Origin: Bacteroidales bacterium | GTDB taxonomy: Bacteria > Bacteroidota > Bacteroidia > Bacteroidales > UBA932 | DNA: 64,000 nucleotides | Direction of reading: 5' to 3' | NCBI GenBank assembly: GCA_017519185.1 | Contig: JAFWSX010000007.1 | Location: forward strand, 1-64,000 | Part shown: one piece after another, positions 44,793-52,348 of the stretch | Position numbering within the stretch: the stretch's first letter is position 1 | How the letters are laid out: every line of letters begins with the position of its first letter | Program-made: the position numbers and the translations under genes | Notes under the pieces: generated by a model | What the model saw: the letters and a program-made list of their open reading frames with translations, nothing else | What the model was told of the DNA's origin: nothing | Databases searched by the model: none

Positions 44793-45725
44793 ATGGAGGA
44801 AACGCTTTTCATCCGACTTGAAGACATTGCCCGCGGACTTGGCTTCGCTGATTTCGGCGCTGCCCGTATGGAACCGCTGGAAGAACCGGCCCGCCGCCTC
44901 GACAGCTATCTCGAGGAGGGGCGCAATGCAGGAATGGATTATATGGGCCGCAATGTCGACAAGCGCAAGGACCCTTCGCTGCTGCTTGAATCTGCAGGCA
45001 GCGTGCTGTGCTTCGTGGTGCCTTACGGAAAGGCCCGGAAAGGTACTCCGGTGGCATCATTCGCTCTCGGTAAGGATTACCACAAGGTGATGAAGGACCG
45101 TCTGTACACCTTCCTTTCGCAGGCCTCGCCGCTGATGGAGGCTGCCTCCGGAGCTGCAGTCAGGGCGCGCGTTTTCGTCGACAGCGCACCGGTGATGGAC
45201 CGAGCCTGGGCAGTCGAGTCAGGGCTTGGCTTCTACGGCTGCAACAACTTCTTCATAAGCCAGGCAGTCGGCATCAGATGCCTCATCGGCATAATACTGT
45301 GCAACGTGGATTTCTCGTTGCTGGACTGTCCGCAGTTGCGCCTGAAGAAGCAGGCTGTGCCGAAAGACTGCGGCCGTTGCGGCAGCTGCATAAGCCATTG
45401 CCCGACGGGAGCCCTGAAAGCTCCGTATACCCTTGATGCGGGGCGATGCATCAGCTACCACACGGTTGAGAACAAGACCCTTTATGAGCCTGGAGACAGG
45501 CCGGTCGATTTCGCAGGCTACATTTTCGGCTGCGAGGAGTGTATGCGCGCCTGCCCTTGGGACAAGGAGACAGATCCCTGGCCTGAACTTGTGTGCAACA
45601 AGGAATACATAGAGTCCCTGTCCGCCGCCGACTGGAAGGCGATGAGCAGTGAAGAATTCGAAAAACACTTCGCGGGAACCTCTTTAACCCGTGCCGGCCT
45701 TCTGAAAATCAAGAACAATTGCTAA
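44793..45725 (+). CDS. queG: Epoxyqueuosine reductase QueG
   Basis: 310 aa. The cobalamin-binding N-terminal part is followed by two [4Fe-4S] sites: Cys-x2-Cys-x2-Cys-x3-Cys in CGRCGSCISHCPTGAL near residue 201, and Cys-x2-Cys-x3-Cys in CEECMRACPWD near residue 252. A conserved Asp in VDSAPVMDRAWA near residue 132 fits the catalytic acid. QueG does the last step of queuosine synthesis on tRNA, reducing epoxyqueuosine with a B12 cofactor. tgt, which inserts the base earlier in the same pathway, is the next gene. Confidence 0.94.
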   Translation: MEETLFIRLEDIARGLGFADFGAARMEPLEEPARRLDSYLEEGRNAGMDYMGRNVDKRKDPSLLLESAGSVLCFVVPYGKARKGTPVASFALGKDYHKVMKDRLYTFLSQASPLMEAASGAAVRARVFVDSAPVMDRAWAVESGLGFYGCNNFFISQAVGIRCLIGIILCNVDFSLLDCPQLRLKKQAVPKDCGRCGSCISHCPTGALKAPYTLDAGRCISYHTVENKTLYEPGDRPVDFAGYIFGCEECMRACPWDKETDPWPELVCNKEYIESLSAADWKAMSSEEFEKHFAGTSLTRAGLLKIKNNC

Positions 45726-45737
45726 ATTTGCTTGATT

Positions 45738-46868
45738 ATGCGCTTCAATCTGACACATAGGGACACTCAGACCAATGCCCGCTGCGGAGTCATCTCCACT
45801 GACCACGGAGATATTCTCACGCCGATATTTATGCCCGTGGGTACAGTCGGCTCAGTGAAAGGGGTGTACCACCGTGACCTCAAAGAGGACATAGGAGCGC
45901 AGATTATCCTCGGCAACACATACCACCTCTATCTGAGGCCCGGTCTGGATGTGCTCAAGGCTGCAGGCGGCCTCCACAAGTTCTGCTCGTGGGACCGGCC
46001 CATCCTCACCGACAGCGGCGGTTTCCAGGTGTTCAGCCTGAGTCCGATCCGGAAGTTGACTGAGGAGGGCTGCATATTCCGCTCCCATATTGACGGATCG
46101 AAGCACATCTTTACCCCTGAGAACAATGTCGACACCCAGCGCATCATCGGCGCTGACATTATAATGGCCCTGGACGAGTGCTGCCCGGGAGACGCCGACT
46201 ACAACTATGCGAAGAAATCGCTCGACCTGACTGAGAAGTGGCTCAAGCGCTGCATCAGTCATTTCGACGAGACTGAGCCGCTGTATGGCTACAGCCAGAC
46301 TTTCTTCCCGATAGTTCAGGGCTGTATCTATCCGGATCTCCGCACCCGGGCTGCCGAAACGGCCGTGAGCTATGAAAGGGAAGGCTATGCGATAGGAGGC
46401 CTTGCGGTCGGGGAACCCGTGGAGAAAATGTATGAGATGATCGAGCTGCTCCACCCTCTGCTTCCGGCAGACAAGCCGCGCTATCTGATGGGCGTGGGCA
46501 CTCCATCCAACATCCTCGAGGCCATTTCCCGCGGCGTGGATATGTTCGACTGCGTGATGCCTACCCGCAACGGACGCAACGGAATGCTTTTCACCTGGGA
46601 GGGTACCATCAACATACGCAACAAGAAATGGGCTGACGATTTCAGCCCCATCGACCCTCAGGGCACGTCTTTTGTCGACAGGACCTACACCAAGGCATAC
46701 CTGAGGCATCTGACGATAGCAGGAGAGATGCTGGCTGCAGAGATTGCCAGCGAGCACAACCTGGCGTTCTATCTTGATGTGGTGACCAAGGCGCGCGAGC
46801 ATATCGCAGCAGGAGACTTCGCCCAGTGGAAAGACCAGGCCGTACGCAAACTTGACGAGAGATTGTAA
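45738..46868 (+). CDS. tgt: tRNA-guanine transglycosylase (queuosine pathway), zinc cysteines absent
   Basis: 376 aa from the ATG at 45738; an in-frame TTG at 45732 is possible but less likely. Substrate-site sequences are intact: TPIFMPVGTVGSVKGV, the nucleophile Asp in LTDSGGFQVFSL near residue 94, GGLAVGEP near residue 220 and MPTRNGRNGMLFT near residue 275 with the second Asp. Standard TGT then has Cys-x-Cys-x2-Cys...His for structural zinc; here that place reads Asp-Pro-Gln-Gly-Thr-Ser-Phe-Val-Asp and only the HNLAFYL His remains. I recall other Bacteroidota TGTs with the same change. It exchanges G34 for preQ1. Its stop overlaps the next ATG by 1 nt. Confidence 0.94.
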   Translation: MRFNLTHRDTQTNARCGVISTDHGDILTPIFMPVGTVGSVKGVYHRDLKEDIGAQIILGNTYHLYLRPGLDVLKAAGGLHKFCSWDRPILTDSGGFQVFSLSPIRKLTEEGCIFRSHIDGSKHIFTPENNVDTQRIIGADIIMALDECCPGDADYNYAKKSLDLTEKWLKRCISHFDETEPLYGYSQTFFPIVQGCIYPDLRTRAAETAVSYEREGYAIGGLAVGEPVEKMYEMIELLHPLLPADKPRYLMGVGTPSNILEAISRGVDMFDCVMPTRNGRNGMLFTWEGTINIRNKKWADDFSPIDPQGTSFVDRTYTKAYLRHLTIAGEMLAAEIASEHNLAFYLDVVTKAREHIAAGDFAQWKDQAVRKLDERL

Positions 46869-47965
46869 TGAAGAGTCCCAAGCTTAAAATAATAGACTGG
46901 TACATCATCAAGAAGTTCATCGGGGCTTACTTCTTGACGCTGGCGTTGGTCATCGTCATCATTGTGGTGTTCGACATCAGCGAGAAAATCAACCATTTCG
47001 TCGACAACCAGGTGCCGCTGAAGGAAATAGTGTTCGACTACTTTGCGAACTTCATTCCCTTCATCATCAATATGTACAGTCCGATGTTCGTGTTCATCAC
47101 GGTCATCTTCTTCACGTCCAAGCTGGCGCAGAATTCTGAGATCATCGCAATGCTCTCGAACGGTATAGGCTTCAACCGCCTGCTTGTGCCATATCTGCTT
47201 TCAGCGACGTTCGTGGCTATATTCTCGCTGATCCTAAACTTGTACGTGATACCTCCGGCCAACAAGGTGAGGCTCGATTTCGAGAACAAATACATCAAGG
47301 CAAAGGCAGCTCTGGGCTCGACGCGCGACGTGCACTACCAGCTCGAGCCAGGCCAGTTCGTCTATGTGGAGAGTTTCAGCACTTTCAACGCAACTGCTTA
47401 CCGTTTCTCCCTGGAGACGATAGAAGACAACAAGATACTCTCGAAACTTTCGGCTGAGACTGCAGTGTGGGACACTACATTCAACGGGTGGCAGCTCCAC
47501 AACTATTTCGTACGCGAATATGACCAGTACGGAAATGAATACGTGAGGGCGGGCAAGACGCAGGACACGGTGATCAACCTTACCCTTGAGGACTTCCTGC
47601 GGCGAAGCAACGTGATGCAGACACTTACCGTAAAGGAGCTCAATCAGCTCATCGAAACCCAGAAGATGAGGGGCGACAAGTCAGTGGACTACTCGCTCAT
47701 CGAGAAATATTCCCGCACGGCCCTGCCGTTCTCTGCCTTCATCCTGACCATAATGGGCCTCGCCCTCTCCAGCCGCAAGCGAAGGGGAGGACTGGGTCTG
47801 AACATAGGAATCGGAGTCGGCCTTTGCTTCTCCTATATCCTTTTCCAGCGTTTCAGCGAAATGTTCGTCAGGACCGGCCTGATGCCGCCGTTCGTCGCCA
47901 TATGGCTGCCCAACGTGGTGTTCACGATAATCGTGCTCTACCTGTACCGTCTGGCTCCGAAGTAA
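46868..47965 (+). CDS. LptF/LptG-family (YjgP/YjgQ) LPS-export permease, stand-alone copy
   Basis: 365 aa. Three N-terminal membrane helices (about 15-130), a periplasmic beta-jellyroll domain (about 135-265, YVESFSTFNATAYRFSLE) and three C-terminal helices (about 275-360, FSAFILTIMGLALSSRKRRGG). This is the LptF/G layout of the ABC transporter that lifts LPS from the inner membrane. The tgt-permease pair is a normal Bacteroidales arrangement. A second family member is fused to Fmt at 49906-52344, so the two probably form the LptF-LptG heterodimer; which is which cannot be decided by eye. Confidence 0.88.
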   Translation: MKSPKLKIIDWYIIKKFIGAYFLTLALVIVIIVVFDISEKINHFVDNQVPLKEIVFDYFANFIPFIINMYSPMFVFITVIFFTSKLAQNSEIIAMLSNGIGFNRLLVPYLLSATFVAIFSLILNLYVIPPANKVRLDFENKYIKAKAALGSTRDVHYQLEPGQFVYVESFSTFNATAYRFSLETIEDNKILSKLSAETAVWDTTFNGWQLHNYFVREYDQYGNEYVRAGKTQDTVINLTLEDFLRRSNVMQTLTVKELNQLIETQKMRGDKSVDYSLIEKYSRTALPFSAFILTIMGLALSSRKRRGGLGLNIGIGVGLCFSYILFQRFSEMFVRTGLMPPFVAIWLPNVVFTIIVLYLYRLAPK

Positions 47966-47981
47966 AACCTAATTATCAAAT

Positions 47982-49262
47982 ATGAAGAATATTACTATCA
48001 GACTGATCATTCTCAGTTTCCTGCAGTTCGCAGCCTGGGGTGCGTACCTGACTTCGATGGGCAGTTATCTCGCCCTGGCCGGGTTCGGAAGCAAGATATG
48101 GCTGTTCTTTGCCACTCAGGGCTTTGTGTCCATATTCATGCCGGCCATCGCCGGAATCGTCGCAGACAAGTGGATTCCCGCGCAGAAAGTACTCTCCATC
48201 TGCCATGCGGTAGCAGGTGCGTGCATGCTCGCTCTTGCCTGGTATGCAATGACTGCCGGAAGCGGAGTGCAGTTCGGAACTTTCTATGCCCTGTATACCG
48301 CCAGCGTAGCTTTCTATATGCCTACCATCGCCATCTCCAATTCAGTTGCTTACAACGCCCTGGAGTTGAGCGGCAAGGACCCGGTGAAAGATTTCCCTCC
48401 GATCAGGGTGTTCGGAACCGTCGGCTTCATCTGCTCGATGCTTTTCGTCAATTTCGTCCGCAACGGTGCTGGCGTGCAGTTCCAGAACTCATATGAGCAG
48501 TTCTTCGTTTCAGGTATCCTGAGCGTGGCCCTAACTTTATACGCCCTCACCTTGCCGAACTGCCCTTGCAAGCCCAAGAGCGCTGCTACGCAATCTTTTG
48601 CTGAGGCAACCGGCCTTTCTGCCTTCAAGCTGTTCAAGGAGCGCAACTTCGCTATATTCTTCATCTTCTCAATGCTTCTTGGAGCTGCTCTGCAGATTAC
48701 CAACGGCTATGCCAACACCTACATCAAGTCGTTCCAGGGCAATCCGCTCTTCGCTGGAACCTGGGGCGCCAACAATGCCAATGCCCTGATCTCCATCAGC
48801 CAGATTTCCGAGACTCTCTGCATTCTCCTGATCCCGTTCTTCCTCAAGAAGTTCGGCATCAAGAAGGTGATGCTCATATCGATGTTCGCGTGGGTACTGC
48901 GCTTCGGCTTCTTCGGCATCGGCAACCCCGGCGGAGGAGTCTGGCTCTTCGTGCTGAGCTGCATAGTTTACGGCGTGGCATTCGACTTCTTCAACATCTC
49001 AGGATCCCTGTTTGTCAACGAGAATGTCGACACCGGCATACGCTCCAGCGCCCAGGGTCTCTTTATGCTGATGACCAACGGTATCGGAGCTTCTCTCGGT
49101 ACCTGGGTGGCTGGTCTTGTTGTGAACCATTTCGTGGCAGATACGGCTGCATATGACCCCGACTGGAAGACAGTCTGGCTGATATTCGCTGCTTACTCGC
49201 TCGTTGTAGCTTTCTTGTTTGCCATTCTGTTCAAATACAAACACCAGCCCAAGCAGGAATAA
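47982..49262 (+). CDS. NupG-family nucleoside:H+ symporter (MFS)
   Basis: 426 aa, about twelve membrane segments. The N-terminus (LSFLQFAAWGAYLTSMGSYL) and FYMPTIAISNSVAYNAL near residue 110 are typical of NupG/XapB, as are PPIRVFGTVGFICSML near residue 139 and the C-terminal NENVDTGIRSSAQGLFML near residue 346. It should import nucleosides across the inner membrane. It starts 16 nt after the permease gene and ends 2 nt before the convergent thiamine gene, leaving no space for a terminator. Confidence 0.88.
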   Translation: MKNITIRLIILSFLQFAAWGAYLTSMGSYLALAGFGSKIWLFFATQGFVSIFMPAIAGIVADKWIPAQKVLSICHAVAGACMLALAWYAMTAGSGVQFGTFYALYTASVAFYMPTIAISNSVAYNALELSGKDPVKDFPPIRVFGTVGFICSMLFVNFVRNGAGVQFQNSYEQFFVSGILSVALTLYALTLPNCPCKPKSAATQSFAEATGLSAFKLFKERNFAIFFIFSMLLGAALQITNGYANTYIKSFQGNPLFAGTWGANNANALISISQISETLCILLIPFFLKKFGIKKVMLISMFAWVLRFGFFGIGNPGGGVWLFVLSCIVYGVAFDFFNISGSLFVNENVDTGIRSSAQGLFMLMTNGIGASLGTWVAGLVVNHFVADTAAYDPDWKTVWLIFAAYSLVVAFLFAILFKYKHQPKQE

Positions 49263-49264
49263 GA

Positions 49265-49909
49265 TCAGTTGTCCTCAGGATTGCAGATGAACACCACTAC
49301 CTTTGCGGGATGGTTGAGGTGAAGTGAGAAAGATTCTGCAGTGCTGCTGTTCAGAGTCGCCTTCCACAGAGTGTCGAAGGTGACTCTGTCGGTATTATAG
49401 AGCAGCCCTTCGCAGCTCATTCGCAGGGAATTGTCGAAGGCGAAGATGGAGATTTCCACTCCGAGCGGGCAGCTGAAGCTGGCATCTTGTGCGCAGAATG
49501 CACGGAAGGTGCCGCTTTCCGTTATCATATCTATTTCGCATCCGCTGCCGGAAAGCATCTCAGCATAGTCGGCCAGAAGCGACACGTTTGCCATTGTGTG
49601 GTCTTCCCGCCTGCCTGTGGCTCCGAGGATATGGATGGCGTCGGGCATCGGCTCCAGGGCGGCTTTGAAGGCTTTGGTGAGATCGTTGGTTTCCTGCTCG
49701 CTGATCTTGCGGACAATGCCGGCATAGCGCTGCTGAAGCACTGACGGGAGAGAGTCCATATCACCGATGATGAGATTCGGCACGATGCCTTCGGCCAGCA
49801 GTCTCTCAGCGGCGCCGTCGCAGCAGATGATGCGGTCAGCCTGCTTCAGGAAGCCGAGAGTCCTGGCGGATGAGGGGAACTCTCCGTGCGCAAGGATAAC
49901 GGTTGTCAT
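49265..49909 (-). CDS. Thiamine pyrophosphokinase
   Basis: 214 aa. The N-terminal catalytic domain has the family motifs CCDGAAERLL near residue 29, IGDMDSLP near residue 48 (metal-binding Asp pair) and the TND-L-T-K-A-F sequence near residue 74. The GATGRREDHTMANVSLL segment near residue 95 is also characteristic. The C-terminal beta-sandwich (about 135-214) binds thiamine. It converts thiamine and ATP to thiamine diphosphate in one step. Its ATG overlaps the stop of the fusion gene, so it is the third gene of an alaS operon. Confidence 0.9.
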   Translation of the reverse strand: MTTVILAHGEFPSSARTLGFLKQADRIICCDGAAERLLAEGIVPNLIIGDMDSLPSVLQQRYAGIVRKISEQETNDLTKAFKAALEPMPDAIHILGATGRREDHTMANVSLLADYAEMLSGSGCEIDMITESGTFRAFCAQDASFSCPLGVEISIFAFDNSLRMSCEGLLYNTDRVTFDTLWKATLNSSTAESFSLHLNHPAKVVVFICNPEDN

Positions 49910-52344
49910 TCGAAGTGATATTTAGACGCATCCCTGAAGCCTTTCAGGAACTCTTCTATCTTGAGACGTTTCTTGCCCGCCAGCTGGATGTCCATTATAC
50001 GGATATTTCCGTTGGCACAACCCACTGAAAGGTAGCTCTTGCCGTCAGTTGCCAGCTGCCCTTTGGGCAGTTGCTCTTCCCTGTCGGGAACGAAGGCGTC
50101 ATAGACCTTCACGTCGGTGACGGTGCCGTCTTCAGACACAAGGTTGAGGTGGGCTCCCGGATAGGGCGACAGACCGCGGATGAGCAGGCAGATGGCAGCC
50201 GCATCTTCGTCGAGGTCGATCTGGCAGGTTTCGCGGGTGATCTTGGGTGCGGGCTTGAGCTCGCTGAAGGCCACCTGAGGCGAAGGAGTGACTTTCTTCT
50301 TGACAAGGGCAGTGGCTGTCTTGACTACCAGAGCCGATCCTTTCTCAGCCAGCTTGTCGTGCAGGGTGCCGACGTTGTCATAGATCTCGATGGGACAGTA
50401 GTCGTTATAGAGGATGCCGCCGGTGTCAATCTTCTCGTCTATCATAAATGTAGTGACACCGGTCTGCTTCTCACCGTTGATGATGGCCCAGTTGATGGGC
50501 GCGGCACCGCGGTATTGAGGCAGGATGGATGCGTGCAGGTTGAAGGTGCCCAGACGCGGCATGCTCCAGACTTCTTTCGGCAGCATACGGAATGCGACTA
50601 CGATGAACAGGTCCGGATCGTACGATTTCAATTGTGCCAGGAAGTCCGGGTCCTTGAGCTTTTCAGGCTGGAGCACAGGAATGCCGTGTTCCACTGCGAA
50701 CTTCTTGACGGCGCTTTCGTGTACCTGCAGTCCACGGCCAGATGCCTTGTCGGGCACGGTCACGACTGCAGCTATATTGTAGTCGGTCTGCTCCATAAGA
50801 GCCTTGAGCGGCTCGACGGCGAATTCCGGAGTACCCATATATACGATGTCGATGCGGCCTTTCTTGCGCCTGAGGAAGTTTGAGGCGCGGCGGAAGAATG
50901 CTGCGACAGGAGCCCAAACCTTGCGCAGGAAGGTCTTCCAGGTCTCTGCCGTGAAGATGGGAGAGTCTGTAGTGGCCTGCCAGGTGAGGAAAACGCCTAT
51001 GGGCAGAAGTGCTGCCGAAGATATGAAGGCTCCCCAGACTTCGTTCATATTGCCGTCCCTGGCCAGTTTGACGCCGCTGGTGTCAATCACCCAGTAGAAG
51101 ACGAAGAACAAGATGGAGATGATGACCGGAGTGCCTAGACCGCCCTTGCGGATGATGGCTCCCAGCGGCGCTCCGATGAAGAAGAACAGCAGGCAGGCCA
51201 GGGCAAGGGTGAACTTGCGGCACATCTCAACCAGCATTTTCCTGGTAGGGCTCAGATATCTGAAGGAATCTCTCTCATATGTGCTGACGGCATCCAGGCC
51301 TCCGTTCTCGAATTCGGTTTTTGCCTTGATGAGGACAGCCTGTTTCTGGTCAGAAGTCAGAGTCGAGTCGATGTACTGTCTCATCCCTTTGATATCAAAC
51401 AGTGGCAGCGGCTCTTTCTGCACCGACGTGTCAATCTGCGAGTAGTACTCCAGGTTCAGGTTGTAGACGAATTTTCGGAGCATCGTCTCATAGTTGAAAT
51501 CGAAATCTCCGAGGATGGAATCTCTGTCGTGCCGCAGGTCGTGAAGGTCCTGCGACATTATCTCGTCGCTGAAGCGGTCTCCGTTCTCGTCACGGGTGAA
51601 AGTGTAGTTCGCAAGCGATATGTAGATGCGCTGCTCCTTGAAGCTGACGATGTCCTGGTCGAGGGTGGTGTCGCGGAAGGCGAAGCGGTTGGTCTCGTCG
51701 TAAGACCGGCCGTTGTACATATCGAAGATCAGGTATTTCTTGTCTTCGGTGATCTGGATCCTGCCGGATTCCGCGAGTATGAGGCTCTTGTTGCCGATGT
51801 TGTCGGTGTGGTCATAGACCATCAGGTTGTGCATCATCCCGGTCTCTTCGTCCTGGCTCTCCACCCTGAGGGTATAGCCTTCGATTCCGTCATAGAAAAC
51901 TCCGTTAGGAATCTTGATCTCGTCCTTGGTACGGCCGATGTCGTCGTGAAGAGCGTAGATGTGCTCATACGCTACGGGGATGACTTCATTCGAGATAAGG
52001 AAAGCGCCGCCGGTTATAAGCAGGGACACAACCATAAGCGGAAGCATCGTCCTTCCGAGGGAAATGCCGGCAGCCTTCATCGCGAGCAGCTCGTTGTTCT
52101 CTCCGAGACCGCCCATTGTCATAATAGAAGCCAGGAGAGTAGAGAGAGGCAGCACCATCGGCAGGATGGTGCAGGCGCCCCAGCCCATGAACTCGGCTAT
52201 GACTGCGAAGCCCAGACCTTTACCCACAAGCTCATCTATATAGACCCACAGGAATTGCATCACGAGGATGAACAGCACGATGAAGAACACCAGTGCGAAG
52301 GGGCCTACGAAAGATTTGAGCAGGTATTGGTCGAGTTTTTTCAA
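49906..52344 (-). CDS. In-frame fusion: LptF/LptG-family permease (N-terminal) and methionyl-tRNA formyltransferase (C-terminal)
   Basis: 812 aa, one uninterrupted frame. Residues about 1-470 are a complete LptF/G permease: three helices (MKKLDQYLLKSFVGPFALVF onward), a periplasmic jellyroll, and three helices up to about residue 460 (LACLLFFFIGAPLGAIIRKGG near residue 390). A basic linker (about 474-496, RRASNFLRRKKG) follows. Residues 497-812 are a full-length Fmt: VYMGTPEFAV at 501, the formyl-tetrahydrofolate/catalytic NLHASILPQYRGAAP near residue 600 with Asn and His, Asp in MIDEKIDTGGILY, and the C-terminal tRNA-binding domain GLSPYPGAHL. No ATG, GTG or TTG lies between the linker and the Fmt core except the Met inside the first strand, so separate Fmt is unlikely. 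It would put formylation of initiator Met-tRNA on the cytosolic face of the inner membrane. The gene lies between alaS (4-nt gap) and thiamine pyrophosphokinase (4-nt overlap). Confidence 0.9.
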   Translation of the reverse strand: MKKLDQYLLKSFVGPFALVFFIVLFILVMQFLWVYIDELVGKGLGFAVIAEFMGWGACTILPMVLPLSTLLASIMTMGGLGENNELLAMKAAGISLGRTMLPLMVVSLLITGGAFLISNEVIPVAYEHIYALHDDIGRTKDEIKIPNGVFYDGIEGYTLRVESQDEETGMMHNLMVYDHTDNIGNKSLILAESGRIQITEDKKYLIFDMYNGRSYDETNRFAFRDTTLDQDIVSFKEQRIYISLANYTFTRDENGDRFSDEIMSQDLHDLRHDRDSILGDFDFNYETMLRKFVYNLNLEYYSQIDTSVQKEPLPLFDIKGMRQYIDSTLTSDQKQAVLIKAKTEFENGGLDAVSTYERDSFRYLSPTRKMLVEMCRKFTLALACLLFFFIGAPLGAIIRKGGLGTPVIISILFFVFYWVIDTSGVKLARDGNMNEVWGAFISSAALLPIGVFLTWQATTDSPIFTAETWKTFLRKVWAPVAAFFRRASNFLRRKKGRIDIVYMGTPEFAVEPLKALMEQTDYNIAAVVTVPDKASGRGLQVHESAVKKFAVEHGIPVLQPEKLKDPDFLAQLKSYDPDLFIVVAFRMLPKEVWSMPRLGTFNLHASILPQYRGAAPINWAIINGEKQTGVTTFMIDEKIDTGGILYNDYCPIEIYDNVGTLHDKLAEKGSALVVKTATALVKKKVTPSPQVAFSELKPAPKITRETCQIDLDEDAAAICLLIRGLSPYPGAHLNLVSEDGTVTDVKVYDAFVPDREEQLPKGQLATDGKSYLSVGCANGNIRIMDIQLAGKKRLKIEEFLKGFRDASKYHFE

Positions 52345-52348
52345 TGTA

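Noticed and set aside
45723..45730. TAAATTTG just before tgt as a promoter
   Set aside because: It leaves only 7 nt to the ATG, has no -33 TTG, and tgt follows queG closely enough to be in the same transcript.
50800..50900. A separate fmt start codon inside the fusion gene
   Set aside because: No ATG, GTG or TTG occurs in frame in the linker; the only Met lies inside the first Fmt beta-strand, and starting there would remove part of the fold.
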